From positions 1 through 64,000 of the forward strand of contig NZ_QLME01000015.1 in NCBI RefSeq assembly GCF_003259895.1: a DNA stretch of 64,000 nt, written 5' to 3'. The notes under the pieces are model-generated. The model was not told the origin of the DNA and made no database searches. It saw only the letters and a list, made by a program, of their open reading frames with translations. This stretch comes from Halanaerobium saccharolyticum. Lineage in GTDB: Bacteria > Bacillota > Halanaerobiia > Halanaerobiales > Halanaerobiaceae. Positions 36,226 through 46,017 of the stretch are shown here, piece after piece; the stretch's first letter is position 1, and each line of letters starts with the position of its first letter. A program made the position numbers and the translations under genes.

Positions 36226-39021
36226 TTACTTTTCTGCTTCAATAACATCAGCACAGCGCTGACAAATATCCTCATGTTCTTCAAGTTCTCCAACTGTTTC
36301 GTCATACTTCCAGCAGCGGTCACATTTTTCTCCTCTGGCCTCACTAACTTTAACTAAAACAGAACTTTCTTCACCCTGATGGGCATTCTCTGCAGTTAAA
36401 TTATCATTAAGTTCAGCCTGAGAAACTATAAACAGATCAGCTAATTGTTCAATTTCTGAAATTAATAACTGCTGCTGATCTTCAGATGCTCCTTTAAGTT
36501 CTACCATTGCTTCTAGAGAATTACCAATTTTCTTGTCGGCTCTTGCCAATTCTAAAGCTTTTGAGACATCTTTTCTAACTGCCAGCAGCTTATCCCACTT
36601 AGCAATCAATTCCTGGTCATAGTAATTTTCCTTAACCTCTGGCCAGTCAGTTAAAAAGACACTTTCTTCAGATTTCATTTTCTCAGGTAAGAACTGCCAC
36701 ACCTCTTCTGATGTATGAGGAATTATCGGAGCAAGTGTAATAACTAGAGCCATCATTATATCATAAAGAGTACTCTGTGCAGAACGTCTGCTTAAAGAAT
36801 TTGTTCCGTCTGTATAAAGACGATCTTTAGTAATATCCATATAAAGCGAGCTCATCTCTACAGTACAGAAATTGTGAACATCATGATAAACCCTGTGATA
36901 TTCATACTTTTCATAGGCTGAAGTTATTTTTTCAATTAAATCCTGCAGCCGGATCATAATCCAGCGATCCAATTCTCTCCGCTCCTCATATTCTACATAA
37001 TTTTGTTCACTATCAAAATCGCTGATATTACCTAAAATGAAACGATAGGTATTTCTAATTCTTCTATAAGCTTCAGAACTCTGTTTTAAGATATTATCTG
37101 AAACTCTAATATCATTTTTAAAATCAGAAGATGCAACCCAGAGTCTTAAAATATCAGCACCATACTGGTCGATTACTTTATGGGGAGAAACTACATTACC
37201 TCTGGATTTAGACATTTTATTACCTTTTTTATCTACTGTAAACCCATTAGTAATTACCTCTTTATAGGGGGCTGTTCCTTCTGTAGCTACAGCTGTTAGA
37301 AGTGATGAATTGAACCAGCCACGGTACTGATCTGTACCTTCAAGATAAACCTGAGCTGGCCAGTTTAAATTATCTCTATTTTCTAAGACAGCTTTATGAC
37401 TGGAACCAGAATCAAACCAGACATCCATGATATCTTCTTCTTTAGTAAAGTTATTGCCTCCACAATGGGGACAGTTATACCCTTCTGGCAGTAATTCTTT
37501 TTCGGAAAGCTCGTACCAGGCAGCTGAACCTTTTTCTGCAAAAATCGATTTAACAGAATCTAAAGTGTCATCATTAATTACTGCCTCTCCACAATCATCA
37601 CAGAAGAAAATAGGAATAGGTACACCCCATTTTTTCTGACGGGAAATACACCAGTCTGAACGCTCAGAAATCATATTGGTCATTCTTTCTTCACCCCAGG
37701 CAGGATACCAGTCAACATCTGCAATTGCTGCCAGGGTTTCTTCTTTAATTGCATCGATTGAGGCAAACCACTGATCTGTAGCTCTAAAAATCAAATTATT
37801 TTTACAGCGCCAACAGTGAGGATAACGATGATCAATAAAGTCAAGGTTCATCAATAAATTCTTCTCTTTTAATTTATCTGTGACCATAATATTAGCTTCA
37901 TCATAATGTTTACCTGCAAAATCTCCAGCTTCTTCGGTAAAGTAACCCTTATTATCCATCGGGGCATAAACTTCCAGGTCATACTCCTGTCCCACTATAA
38001 AGTCATCATGTCCATGACCGGGAGCAGTATGAATACAACCCGAACCCTGTTCTAAGGTTACATGATCTGCAAGAATTAAAAGTGATTCTCGATCAAAGAA
38101 TGGATGTTTAGCTCTTTTATTTTCAAGTTCCCTGCCGCTAAATTCTTCACTAATAATCTCATAATTTTCAATTCCAGATTTAGACATCACTGAATCTACA
38201 AGTTCTTTGGCCATTACCAATTTTTCTCTTTCTGCTTCTACAACAACATAAGGATATTCAGGATGAAAAGCAATAGCCATATTAGAAGGAATAGTCCAGG
38301 GGGTAGTTGTCCAGATTACAATATAACTGTCTTCACTGCTTAAATTAACTCCACCAACTTCAACCTGATCCAGCATTGGAAACTTAACAAAAATAGAAGG
38401 AGCACGATCTTCACCATATTCTACTTCTGCTTCAGCCAGAGCTGTCTCACAGTGTGGACACCAGTGAACAGGTTTTTTACCTCGATAAAAAAGATCTTTT
38501 TTAGCCATTTCTCCAAAAACTTCTATCTGCTTTACTTCATATTCTTTATTTAAAGTTAGATAAGGATTATCCCATTCTCCCCAGACACCAAGCCGTTTAA
38601 ACTGCTCTCGCTGACGATCAATATATTTTAAAGCATAATTGGTACATTTTTCTCTTAATTCAGAGATAGAAAGTTCTGCTCTCTCCTGATCACTCATTAC
38701 ACTGGTTACCTGATGCTCAATTGGTAACCCATGTGTATCCCAGCCGGGTACATAAGGAGAATAATAACCGTTTAAGGTAGCAAAACGGGTCACAAAATCT
38801 TTTAAAATCTTATTTAAAGCATGACCAATATGGATATCCCCATTTGCATAGGGAGGTCCATCATGTAAAATAAAAGATTCATTACCCTCTCTGTTCTCTA
38901 CTGCTTTTTCGTAAATATCTTTTTCCTGCCATAATTTTTGAAAATCAACTTCTCTTTCACTTAGATTTGCCCGCATTGGGAAATCTGTATCAGGTAAATT
39001 AATTGTCTCTTTATAACTCAT
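36226..39021 (-). CDS. ileS: Isoleucyl-tRNA synthetase
   Basis: Charges tRNA-Ile; 931 aa, class I. The HIGH motif is in [16 protein letters not shown], and KMSKS is in [13 protein letters not shown]. Between them lies the CP1 editing domain (about 180-390). The C-terminal zinc finger is CDRCWKY...CQRC. It is the bacterial-type enzyme (C-terminal zinc, not the eukaryote-like form). Expression is under a T-box leader, and its terminator isolates it from the response-regulator gene. Confidence 0.97.
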   Translation of the reverse strand: MSYKETINLPDTDFPMRANLSEREVDFQKLWQEKDIYEKAVENREGNESFILHDGPPYANGDIHIGHALNKILKDFVTRFATLNGYYSPYVPGWDTHGLPIEHQVTSVMSDQERAELSISELREKCTNYALKYIDRQREQFKRLGVWGEWDNPYLTLNKEYEVKQIEVFGEMAKKDLFYRGKKPVHWCPHCETALAEAEVEYGEDRAPSIFVKFPMLDQVEVGGVNLSSEDSYIVIWTTTPWTIPSNMAIAFHPEYPYVVVEAEREKLVMAKELVDSVMSKSGIENYEIISEEFSGRELENKRAKHPFFDRESLLILADHVTLEQGSGCIHTAPGHGHDDFIVGQEYDLEVYAPMDNKGYFTEEAGDFAGKHYDEANIMVTDKLKEKNLLMNLDFIDHRYPHCWRCKNNLIFRATDQWFASIDAIKEETLAAIADVDWYPAWGEERMTNMISERSDWCISRQKKWGVPIPIFFCDDCGEAVINDDTLDSVKSIFAEKGSAAWYELSEKELLPEGYNCPHCGGNNFTKEEDIMDVWFDSGSSHKAVLENRDNLNWPAQVYLEGTDQYRGWFNSSLLTAVATEGTAPYKEVITNGFTVDKKGNKMSKSRGNVVSPHKVIDQYGADILRLWVASSDFKNDIRVSDNILKQSSEAYRRIRNTYRFILGNISDFDSEQNYVEYEERRELDRWIMIRLQDLIEKITSAYEKYEYHRVYHDVHNFCTVEMSSLYMDITKDRLYTDGTNSLSRRSAQSTLYDIMMALVITLAPIIPHTSEEVWQFLPEKMKSEESVFLTDWPEVKENYYDQELIAKWDKLLAVRKDVSKALELARADKKIGNSLEAMVELKGASEDQQQLLISEIEQLADLFIVSQAELNDNLTAENAHQGEESSVLVKVSEARGEKCDRCWKYDETVGELEEHEDICQRCADVIEAEK

Positions 39022-39060
39022 TTACTTTTATAACCTCCTGTAAAAAATATATTAAAAAAT

Positions 39061-39300
39061 AAAAAAAGTCTCTTGTCCTGTAAGGGACGAGAGACCGCGG
39101 TACCACCCTAATTAAAATCAGTAATCAAAATTTAATAAACTTAAAATTACTAATTTTATCTTAGCAATCTTTAACGCAGAAATACGGGTATACTACTCTG
39201 TTCATATACCGACTCCAGGGTGATCTTCTCAATTTCTTGTTTCCCGGCTTCCACCAGACCCGGTTCGCTAAAAACAATTGAAATTTGATACTTTCCCCTT
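39061..39300 (-). promoter_or_regulatory. T-box riboswitch (isoleucine) before ileS
   Basis: The T-box core AGGGTGGTACCGCG is at 39109-39096 (minus). It is followed by a terminator hairpin, GTCTCTTGTCC / GGGACGAGAGAC (39068-39095), and a U-run at 39067-39061. Upstream, the distal-loop sequence GGTGGAAGCC and an ATC triplet (39224-39222) on the 3' side of Stem I fit an Ile specifier. The antiterminator forms by pairing with the T-box when uncharged tRNA-Ile binds. This fills the 390-bp gap between divIVA and ileS together with the promoter. Confidence 0.93.
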
Positions 39301-39333
39301 CAAAATCAATTTAATTATATAACATTTTTCTCA

Positions 39334-39362
39334 ATTATAAACTATCATTAAAAATAAGTCAA
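39334..39362 (-). promoter_or_regulatory. Promoter of the ileS T-box transcript
   Basis: On the minus strand TTGACT (39362-39357), 17 bp and TATAAT (39339-39334) form a near-consensus sigma-A promoter. The predicted start near 39327 places the whole T-box inside the transcript. Confidence 0.88.
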
Positions 39363-39413
39363 GTTTCACTCTTAGATATTGTTTATTAAAAATTGATAAG
39401 ATAGATAAAAATT

Positions 39414-39944
39414 TTAATTATTTTCTTCAGAATCTCTACTATTTTCAATTTCGCTTTCTATTTCCAAATTAGAATCATCAAAGTCTCCTCTTAGAGATTC
39501 TTCCTGATCCTCATTTAACATTTCCAGATGACTTTCCAGTAAAGTTTGAAAGCGAATTTTAAAGAAATTTCTCTGTTCCCGCAGCTGCTCCAGTTTCCTT
39601 TTTTCCGAAGCCACCTGATTTCTAGCATTTTCCTTGATTTCTTCTGCCTTCATTCTTGCTTCTTTTTTAATCATTCGGGCCTCATTATCAGCCTGTTCTA
39701 TTCTTTCAGAAACAGTTCCTTGAATTGAATCAAGGGTACTCTGGAGTTTATCTTCCATATCCTCATAACTATCAATTTTCTCTTTTAGTTCTTGATTCTC
39801 TTCCTGAAGATTATTTAGGTCTTTAAGTAAACGTTCATAAGCAACTCCTACATCATCTAAAAATTCATCAACCTGAGTTGTATTATAGCCAAAAGTTGAT
39901 TTCTTAAATTCTTTGTTATAGATATCAAGCGGGTTTAGTTTCAA
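39414..39944 (-). CDS. divIVA: DivIVA-family cell-pole/septum protein
   Basis: Coiled-coil scaffold that binds curved membrane at poles and septum, 176 aa. The conserved N-terminal membrane-binding segment (LNPLDIYNKEFKKSTFGYN to VDEFLDDV) is followed by long coiled coils (about 30-145) and an acidic tail. Its place after ylmH and before ileS is the usual Firmicute division order. Confidence 0.93.
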   Translation of the reverse strand: MKLNPLDIYNKEFKKSTFGYNTTQVDEFLDDVGVAYERLLKDLNNLQEENQELKEKIDSYEDMEDKLQSTLDSIQGTVSERIEQADNEARMIKKEARMKAEEIKENARNQVASEKRKLEQLREQRNFFKIRFQTLLESHLEMLNEDQEESLRGDFDDSNLEIESEIENSRDSEENN

Positions 39945-39962
39945 AATATCCCTCCTTTACAA

Positions 39963-40751
39963 CTAAGTTAATCTTTTTAAAGTTAACTTAATTCTTCCTT
40001 TATTTGAAATACCTCTTTCTGCTTCTACTTTGACTCTACCCCTGCCTCTAACCGAAATCAAATCACCAATCTCTACTTCTGCCGCAGGGTCTGATTCTAC
40101 TTTCCAGTTTAATTTAACTTTTTCGTTTTCTATATCTCTGGACATTTTACTGCGAGAATCACCAAAACCAGAACTGGCAACTGAATCCAGCCTCATAGAA
40201 GCAACTGTGGTTAATATTTCTTTTTCGTGCTGTACAGGTTTTACTATCTCAGATTCAGTAATTTCTTTAACTTCAATCGGAACCTGATGCACCTTGTCCA
40301 ATTTTAGTTCAATAATGTCCTCAATTTCTGCCGCTACTACAATCTGAGCAAAATCTGAATGAACAAGAATATCACCAATTACTTTTCTCTGCAGACCCAG
40401 CCCCATTAGAGCACCCAAAAAATCCCGGTGGCTTAATTTTTGAAAAGCAAAATTTCCATCAAGCTGATAAATCTTAATCTGTTTTTCAACTAAATCAGGA
40501 AAAAGATATTCTGGAAAAATTACCAATCTTTTTCTTTCAGCCTGCGGATAGCCACCTTCTTTTTTGAAATTAATATCTGCAAGCTGCTCAATTAACGGAA
40601 TAGCTATTTCTATTTGATAGGGATTCAAAAAATCCGTAGCCTGAGTTTTATGATATTTTAAAACCTGTTCACACTTATCTAAAACATGTGAACCCAGCCT
40701 TCTATCTTCTTCTCTGTGTAAATGATTTAACAATTTATCTTGATCAAACAT
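39963..40751 (-). CDS. ylmH: YlmH-family S4-domain RNA-binding protein
   Basis: RNA-binding protein of the ylm cluster, 262 aa. An N-terminal YlmH-specific domain (about 1-165) precedes a C-terminal S4 domain (about 180-245; SVASSGFGDSRSKMSRDI and GDLISVRGRGRVKV). Some YlmH proteins act with stalled 50S subunits, similar to RqcP. This is of interest because rqcH is present at 15.3 kb, but a link is inference. Confidence 0.88.
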   Translation of the reverse strand: MFDQDKLLNHLHREEDRRLGSHVLDKCEQVLKYHKTQATDFLNPYQIEIAIPLIEQLADINFKKEGGYPQAERKRLVIFPEYLFPDLVEKQIKIYQLDGNFAFQKLSHRDFLGALMGLGLQRKVIGDILVHSDFAQIVVAAEIEDIIELKLDKVHQVPIEVKEITESEIVKPVQHEKEILTTVASMRLDSVASSGFGDSRSKMSRDIENEKVKLNWKVESDPAAEVEIGDLISVRGRGRVKVEAERGISNKGRIKLTLKRLT

Positions 40752-40763
40752 AGATTCCCACCT

Positions 40764-41048
40764 TTAAATTGCTAGACTAATTAAAATATCTCTAATAAAA
40801 CCATGAATAATCTGTAAAGCAAAGATTGCGATCAATGGTGATATATCAATGCCCAAAATTCCACCCTGGGGCAATAACTCTCTAATCGGACCTAAAATCG
40901 GCTCAGTAGCATCGTAGATAAATTTAATTACTTTTTGCCAGCGCATATCACTGGGATTAGGTCTAATCCAGGAAAGAATTACCCGGCCAATAATTAATAA
41001 ATTTAAAATCTCAAAAACTGCACTTATTACTCTTACTAATATAAACAT
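40764..41048 (-). CDS. YggT-family membrane protein (YlmG)
   Basis: Small two-helix membrane protein of the YggT/YlmG family, 94 aa. The family linker IGRVILSWIRPNPSD and the following FIYDATEPILGPIRELLP are present. ATG 41048 has GGAGGCAAATC upstream; the longer frame overlaps yggS. Its role is unclear, with reported links to division, Fe-S or osmotic growth in other organisms. The sepF gene usually found just before it is absent. Confidence 0.88.
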   Translation of the reverse strand: MFILVRVISAVFEILNLLIIGRVILSWIRPNPSDMRWQKVIKFIYDATEPILGPIRELLPQGGILGIDISPLIAIFALQIIHGFIRDILISLAI

Positions 41049-41064
41049 TGATTTGCCTCCAAAA

Positions 41065-41769
41065 TTAGTATTCTCTTTCTCCAAATATTGCTGTACCAAC
41101 CCGGACTATAGTTGCCCCCTCTTCGACAGCAATCTGATAATCATTTGTCATACCCATTGACAGCTCTTTTAACTGAATAACATCCTCTGAAAGTTGATCA
41201 AATAATTTTTTCATATCTTTAAAATATGAGCGGAGTTTTTCTGGATTATCTAAATAGGGAAGAACAGTCATTAATCCTTCAACTTTTAAATGTTCAAAAT
41301 TAATTATCTTCCTTAAAAAAACCTCTGCCCGGTCAGGAGTTATACCAAATTTATTTTCATCACTGGCAATATTAATTTCAATTAATACCGAGGTTTTTCT
41401 CTCATTTTTTCTGGCTCTTTTATTTACTTCCTTAGCAAGTCTTAAGCTGTCAATTGATTCAATCATCCTACAATTTTCCATCCTCATAAGATATTTTACT
41501 TTATTTCTCTGTAAATGTCCAATAAAATGCCAGTCGAGTTCAATATTCTCAGAGATAAATTTATCATTCTTCTCTTCTAATTCCTGAACCCTATTTTCGC
41601 CAAAAATTTTAACTCCTGCTTCATTTAAAATTTTTATAGCATCTACCTTTTGATTTTTGCTTACAGCAAGCAGCTTTACTTCAGTATGATCTCTATCTAC
41701 AGCAGCTGCTGCTTTTTTTATATTTTCCTTAACTTTATTTAAATTAGATATTATTTTATCTTTCTGCAT
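41065..41769 (-). CDS. YggS-family PLP homeostasis protein (YlmE)
   Basis: Pyridoxal-phosphate-binding TIM-barrel protein with no known enzymatic reaction; it balances B6 vitamers and amino acids. 234 aa. The PLP lysine is in LLAVSKNQKV; other family motifs are IFGENRVQEL, WHFIGHLQRNK, and the phosphate site SMGMTNDYQIAVEEGATIVRVG. The usual SMGMSxD is SMGMTND. ATG 41769 has GGGAGG upstream. Confidence 0.93.
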   Translation of the reverse strand: MQKDKIISNLNKVKENIKKAAAAVDRDHTEVKLLAVSKNQKVDAIKILNEAGVKIFGENRVQELEEKNDKFISENIELDWHFIGHLQRNKVKYLMRMENCRMIESIDSLRLAKEVNKRARKNERKTSVLIEINIASDENKFGITPDRAEVFLRKIINFEHLKVEGLMTVLPYLDNPEKLRSYFKDMKKLFDQLSEDVIQLKELSMGMTNDYQIAVEEGATIVRVGTAIFGEREY

Positions 41770-41773
41770 AAGC

Positions 41774-42676
41774 TTAAGCCTCCCTGCCGTAATCAAAGTC
41801 TTCAGGATTCGTAATTATTTCTTCTCCAATTTCTAACCCACTCACTATTACATACTCGTCATTTCCATCTAAAATGACAACTTCCTGAAATTCATATTTA
41901 TTATAGCCACTAACCTTTAGGACCCCCTGTCCAGATGGTTGATTAAATACTGCTTTACGGGGGATTTTAATACCTCTATAAATATTTTTGATAATATTTA
42001 GTTCAATTCTTCTTCTATTTGTCCACTGAGGAATAAACTGTTCCAGCTCAATTAAGAAAAAAGTGGCTTCTAGATTAGGGCGAATGTCAACAATTCTGGC
42101 TTCAAAAAGTTCATCAGAATTATTCTGTTCTATAAATAATAATTCATTTATTCTAAATCTATCTACTTGAGAATCCGGAACCTGAACTAGCAAGAAAAGT
42201 TCAAAATTATTAATTATTCTATACAGTGCTTCATTCTTTTTAATCCTATCTCCAGATAAAAGATGCTCATAATTTCCATTCAAATCAGCAAAATTATTTA
42301 AGTTGATCTGATTTAAATTATCAACATTAACTTCACTTTCCAGACCATCAACAGCAAAACTGACTATCCCTGCTTCTTTGTTAAATATTTTTTGCTGTTG
42401 ATTTGAGGATTCAATTTCTGCCAGTTTTCTACCGGAAGCAAGTCGATCTCCTTCACCAACCAGAAGCTCTACTCTACCTGAAATTGGAGATTTAATAACT
42501 TTTTCATCTCTAACAATCATCGCTTCTGACCAAAAACCGTCTATAACTTCTCCCTGAGCAGCCAGAATTGTTTCAAATCTTGCCGCTCCAAAAATCTGAA
42601 TACCTATTATAAAAGCAATTATTAAAATAAAGATTATAACAAAAGGTTTAAAATTAGTATCATTTTTTTTTGTCAT
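41774..42676 (-). CDS. HlyD-like membrane-anchored protein of unknown role
   Basis: About 300 aa with one N-terminal membrane helix (about 13-35) and a periplasmic or external part resembling HlyD/efflux-adaptor proteins. A biotinyl-lipoyl-like segment (IKSPISGRVELLVGEGDRLASG) is followed by a barrel-like region. It lacks the long coiled-coil hairpin of true tripartite adaptors. It lies between ftsZ and yggS, a place where related clostridial lineages also carry such a gene. Its position hints at an envelope or division function, but I cannot name one. ATG 42676 follows AAGGTGAT. Confidence 0.7.
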   Translation of the reverse strand: MTKKNDTNFKPFVIIFILIIAFIIGIQIFGAARFETILAAQGEVIDGFWSEAMIVRDEKVIKSPISGRVELLVGEGDRLASGRKLAEIESSNQQQKIFNKEAGIVSFAVDGLESEVNVDNLNQINLNNFADLNGNYEHLLSGDRIKKNEALYRIINNFELFLLVQVPDSQVDRFRINELLFIEQNNSDELFEARIVDIRPNLEATFFLIELEQFIPQWTNRRRIELNIIKNIYRGIKIPRKAVFNQPSGQGVLKVSGYNKYEFQEVVILDGNDEYVIVSGLEIGEEIITNPEDFDYGREA

Positions 42677-42706
42677 CAGCATCACCTTAAAAGAAAGAGA
42701 TAATCT

Positions 42707-42735
42707 AAATCCTGATGTGTTTTACATCAGGATTT
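42707..42735 (-). terminator. Hairpin after ftsZ
   Basis: AAATCCTGATGT and ACATCAGGATTT form a 12-bp stem with a 5-nt loop. On the minus strand it is followed by AGATTATC, a poor U-tract. It may reduce readthrough from ftsZ or protect its 3' end rather than stop all transcription. Confidence 0.7.
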
Positions 42736-42743
42736 AATTATTA

Positions 42744-43820
42744 TTATCCTTTTTTATTTCTTAAAAAAGCCGGTATATCAAGATCATCACCGGAAAAACT
42801 TTCCATTTCAAAGTCCTCTTCCGGCATTTCTTTATCTTTAGTATTTTTTATTTCTTTTTTAGAAGATCCCGAATCAAAGCCGGTTGCAATGACTGTAACT
42901 TTAACTTCATTGTCTAATTCCTCGTCAATTACAGCCCCTAAAATAATATTCGCATCAGGATCAGCTACCTCCTGAATAACCCTTGCCGCTTCATTGGCCT
43001 CATGGATTCCCAGATCCAGTCCACCGGTAATATTAATTAATACTCCTCTAGTCCCATCGATAGAAGCTTCTAATAGTGGAGAAGCAATAGCCAGTTTTGC
43101 AGCCTCAGTTGCTCGATTATCACCATCTGCTCTTCCAATTCCCATTAATGCAGAACCAGCATCAGTCATAATAGTTTTTACATCAGCAAAGTCAAGGTTG
43201 ATAATACCAGTAATTGTGATTAAGTCAGAAATCCCCTGCACACCCTGTCTTAGTACATTATCAGCAATTTTAAAAGCATCCATTAAACTTGTCTGTTTTT
43301 CGGCAACTTCTAACAAACGATCATTAGGGATTACAATTAAAGTATCTACTTTATTTTTTAATTCTTCTATACCTGAAATAGCATTATTCATTCTTTTTTT
43401 TCCTTCTACTGTCAGCGGTTTAGTTACAACACCAACAGTTAGCGCTCCCTGTTTCTTTGCTGTTTCAGCAACTACAGGGGCAGCTCCAGTACCTGTTCCA
43501 CCACCCATTCCAGCAGTTATAAATACCATGTCTGCACCATCAATGGCCTGAGCAATTTCTTCTCTATTTTCTTCAGCTGCTTCAAAACCAATTTCGGGGT
43601 CTGAACCAGCCCCCAGACCTCTGGTTATTTTCTCACCAATTCGGATTGTTACTCCAGCATTGGAAGCCATTAAAGCCTGAGCATCGGTATTTATTGCAAT
43701 AAATTCAACCCCATCCAGACCTTCTTCGATCATTCTATTGACGGCATTATTACCGCCTCCACCTACACCAACAACTTTTATATTTGCAAATTGTTCAATT
43801 TCTGTTCCAATATCAAACAC
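42744..43820 (-). CDS. ftsZ: Cell division GTPase FtsZ
   Basis: Tubulin-like protein that forms the Z-ring, 358 aa. The N-terminal GTP-binding domain has [14 protein letters not shown] and the tubulin signature [10 protein letters not shown] (about 107-116). The C-terminal domain ends in a short linker and a DIPAFLRNK tail, the conserved peptide that binds FtsA and other partners. The start is GTG after GGGGAGGG. It follows ftsA by 57 bp. Confidence 0.98.
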   Translation of the reverse strand: MFDIGTEIEQFANIKVVGVGGGGNNAVNRMIEEGLDGVEFIAINTDAQALMASNAGVTIRIGEKITRGLGAGSDPEIGFEAAEENREEIAQAIDGADMVFITAGMGGGTGTGAAPVVAETAKKQGALTVGVVTKPLTVEGKKRMNNAISGIEELKNKVDTLIVIPNDRLLEVAEKQTSLMDAFKIADNVLRQGVQGISDLITITGIINLDFADVKTIMTDAGSALMGIGRADGDNRATEAAKLAIASPLLEASIDGTRGVLINITGGLDLGIHEANEAARVIQEVADPDANIILGAVIDEELDNEVKVTVIATGFDSGSSKKEIKNTKDKEMPEEDFEMESFSGDDLDIPAFLRNKKG

Positions 43821-43877
43821 TAATATTCCCTCCCCGTTAAGGATAATATGTAAGCTTAGAAAATAATTTCCCGGTTA

Positions 43878-45164
43878 TTAAAAAAACTCACTAAACCAGT
43901 TTTTTAATTTTGTAAAAAACCCACTTACAATCTCTTTACTATTATTATTGCTATTACTACTTACTTTACTATTCTTGGCATCTCCATTTTCTAGAGCAAA
44001 TTCTATCAGACCTACTGCTGTAGAGAATATTGCTCGTGGTATAGTATCACCCTTTTTTATATATACGGGATTATCAATAACATTAGACAGCCCACTAACA
44101 TAATCAGGTTCTCCAATTCTAACCGGTAATTCTGTAATATCAGATGCAAGCTTTTCAGAACCCTCCAATAAAGAGGCTCCTCCGGTTAAAATCATGCCTG
44201 CAGGTGTCAAATCAGCAGAACCAGCACTATCCAGTTCCTTTTTAATCAGTGAAAACACTTCGCTCATCCGCGGCTCAATTACCTGACAGAGCATTTTGCG
44301 TGAAAGTTTCTTTCTTTCCTTTCCGCTTGCGGCCAGAACCTCAATTTTTTCGCTTTCATCAATTTCTGATGGTAAAACTGATCCATGCATTATCTTTATT
44401 TTTTCAGCTTCAGAAACAGGAGTTCTCAAACCAACTGCTATATCATTGCTGACATGGTTGCCCCCAACAGGTATAACTGCTGTATGGGCTATACTGCCTT
44501 CATGAAAAACAATTACATCAGTGGTTCCACCACCAATATCCACTAAAACAGCTCCTAAATCTTTTTCATCATCAGATAGTACTGCCTGGCTGGAAGCCAG
44601 AGGTTCTAACACTACCTCATCAACACTTAAACCGGCTCTCAAAACACTTTTTACCAGGTTTTGAATTGAGGTTGAAGCCCCCTTAATAATATGAGTTTCG
44701 ACCTCAAGCCGAACTCCAGACATCCCTAAAGGATCCTGAATCCCGGGACTACCATCTACTATAAATTCTCTGGGCAGAACATGTAAAATATCCTCCTCAG
44801 CTGATACAGGAATTATTCTTGCTGCATCAATAACTCTTTTTATATCACTCTCTTTAATTTCCTTTTCGTCTCCAGTAACTGCAACAACTCCATGACTGTT
44901 GATAGACTTGATATGTGAACCAGCAATACCAACATAAGCAGAATCAACTTTCTGACCGGCCATTCTTTCTGCTTTTTGAATAGCACTTTTAATTGCATGG
45001 CTGGTTTTATCTATATCAACTACAATTCCTTTGCGGAGGCCGTTAGATGGAGCTAAACCAATTCCTATAATCTCTATATTATTATCTCCACTTACTTCTG
45101 CTATTAGTGCACATATCTTGGTAGTACCAATATCAAGTCCGGTAACTATCTTTCTTCTTTTCAC
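43878..45164 (-). CDS. ftsA: Cell division protein FtsA
   Basis: Actin-like membrane anchor for FtsZ, 428 aa. The ATP-binding motifs are TGLDIGTTKICALIAE (N-terminus), LVDIGGGTTDVIVF and MILTGGASLLEG. The SHS2-type insertion (about 85-165) and a C-terminal amphipathic helix (FFTKLKNWFSEFF) are visible. The start is GTG about 9 nt after AAGGAGG. Both FtsA and the DIPAFLRNK tail of FtsZ are intact, which may explain how the cell manages without a sepF gene here. Confidence 0.97.
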   Translation of the reverse strand: MKRRKIVTGLDIGTTKICALIAEVSGDNNIEIIGIGLAPSNGLRKGIVVDIDKTSHAIKSAIQKAERMAGQKVDSAYVGIAGSHIKSINSHGVVAVTGDEKEIKESDIKRVIDAARIIPVSAEEDILHVLPREFIVDGSPGIQDPLGMSGVRLEVETHIIKGASTSIQNLVKSVLRAGLSVDEVVLEPLASSQAVLSDDEKDLGAVLVDIGGGTTDVIVFHEGSIAHTAVIPVGGNHVSNDIAVGLRTPVSEAEKIKIMHGSVLPSEIDESEKIEVLAASGKERKKLSRKMLCQVIEPRMSEVFSLIKKELDSAGSADLTPAGMILTGGASLLEGSEKLASDITELPVRIGEPDYVSGLSNVIDNPVYIKKGDTIPRAIFSTAVGLIEFALENGDAKNSKVSSNSNNNSKEIVSGFFTKLKNWFSEFF

Positions 45165-45226
45165 AACAGTCTACCTCCTTTCTTATCCAAACATTTCTTT
45201 TTTTATCTTCTTTTAATTAATAAGGC

Positions 45227-45274
45227 TCAATTTAAATAATTCAATATAAATTTTGTTATTCCTTTATTATTCAT
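45227..45274 (-). CDS. Possible 15-codon leader peptide between ftsQ and ftsA
   Basis: A short frame (MNNKGITKFILNYLN) has AAGGA about 8 nt before its ATG and lies in the 120-bp ftsQ-ftsA gap. No attenuator hairpin or codon bias for one amino acid is obvious, so it may be chance. Confidence 0.2.
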   Translation of the reverse strand: MNNKGITKFILNYLN

Positions 45275-45285
45275 AAAAATTTTCC

Positions 45286-45981
45286 TTATTTTAACTTAAT
45301 TACAGGGTGTTTTGTAACCTGCAAATTAATGTAATCAATTTCAGCTTCCTGATTATTGTTTAAAATAGAGTTTAAAATCGCAAATTTTTCTTCCAAATTT
45401 TCATTTCTACCTAAGTTGACCCCGCCGCCTTCTTCCAAATATAATTTATAAACATTATCCTGATAAATAACTTTTTTTATCTTTTTTAAATAGGTTGGAT
45501 CAAGGTTATTAAAAATATTTAAAATATCGTCTGTCACAGGAGGTAATAGAATTTTATGGTTATCAAAATAATAGGCAAAACCCTCAAGCTGTGGCAAATT
45601 TATTTCTGCTGCTAAATCCTCTTCTCTTAAGATAATGCCATCTGCAGAAAACATTAATTTCTGCTCATTGTTTTTCAGCCAGGCTACTGCTTTTCTTGCT
45701 TCAATTACAACATGAACTGTTGAGGGAAATGACTTTTCTATTTGAACAGAAGATATCAAATTATGTTTTAATAAATCATTTTTTAACTCCTCTTCATTCA
45801 AAAACAACAAATTATTACCATAAAATTTAGTAATGTTTGATCTTAACTCATTTTTGTTCATCTCAGTTCTGGAATGAAAAACGAAATCCCTGACATGAAA
45901 AAAAGGAGAAAAAAGAAAAGATAAAAAAGTTAAAAATATAAAAAATAGAAGCATCAGCACAATCTGATATTTTTTCTCCAT
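45286..45981 (-). CDS. ftsQ: Cell division protein FtsQ/DivIB
   Basis: Bitopic divisome protein, 231 aa. A short cytoplasmic tail and one membrane helix (about 6-26) precede a POTRA domain (about 30-100; RDFVFHSRTEMNKNELRS to VVIEARKAVAWLK) and a beta domain (to about 225). It acts with FtsL and DivIC in regulating septal peptidoglycan synthesis. It is directly downstream of murC; the murB that often sits between them is absent. Confidence 0.92.
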   Translation of the reverse strand: MEKKYQIVLMLLFFIFLTFLSFLFSPFFHVRDFVFHSRTEMNKNELRSNITKFYGNNLLFLNEEELKNDLLKHNLISSVQIEKSFPSTVHVVIEARKAVAWLKNNEQKLMFSADGIILREEDLAAEINLPQLEGFAYYFDNHKILLPPVTDDILNIFNNLDPTYLKKIKKVIYQDNVYKLYLEEGGGVNLGRNENLEEKFAILNSILNNNQEAEIDYINLQVTKHPVIKLK

Positions 45982-46017
45982 TAATCATCCCTCACAAAAT
46001 TGAGTCATTCCAATGTT

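Noticed and set aside
39022-39413. Search for a gene in the 390-bp divIVA-ileS gap
   Set aside because: No supported ORF was seen; the T-box riboswitch and its promoter account for most of it.
42994-43551. 185-codon plus-strand frame opposite ftsZ
   Set aside because: It lies wholly antisense to a well-conserved gene, has no SD or family features, and its Ser/Ala/Pro-rich composition is that of a shadow frame.
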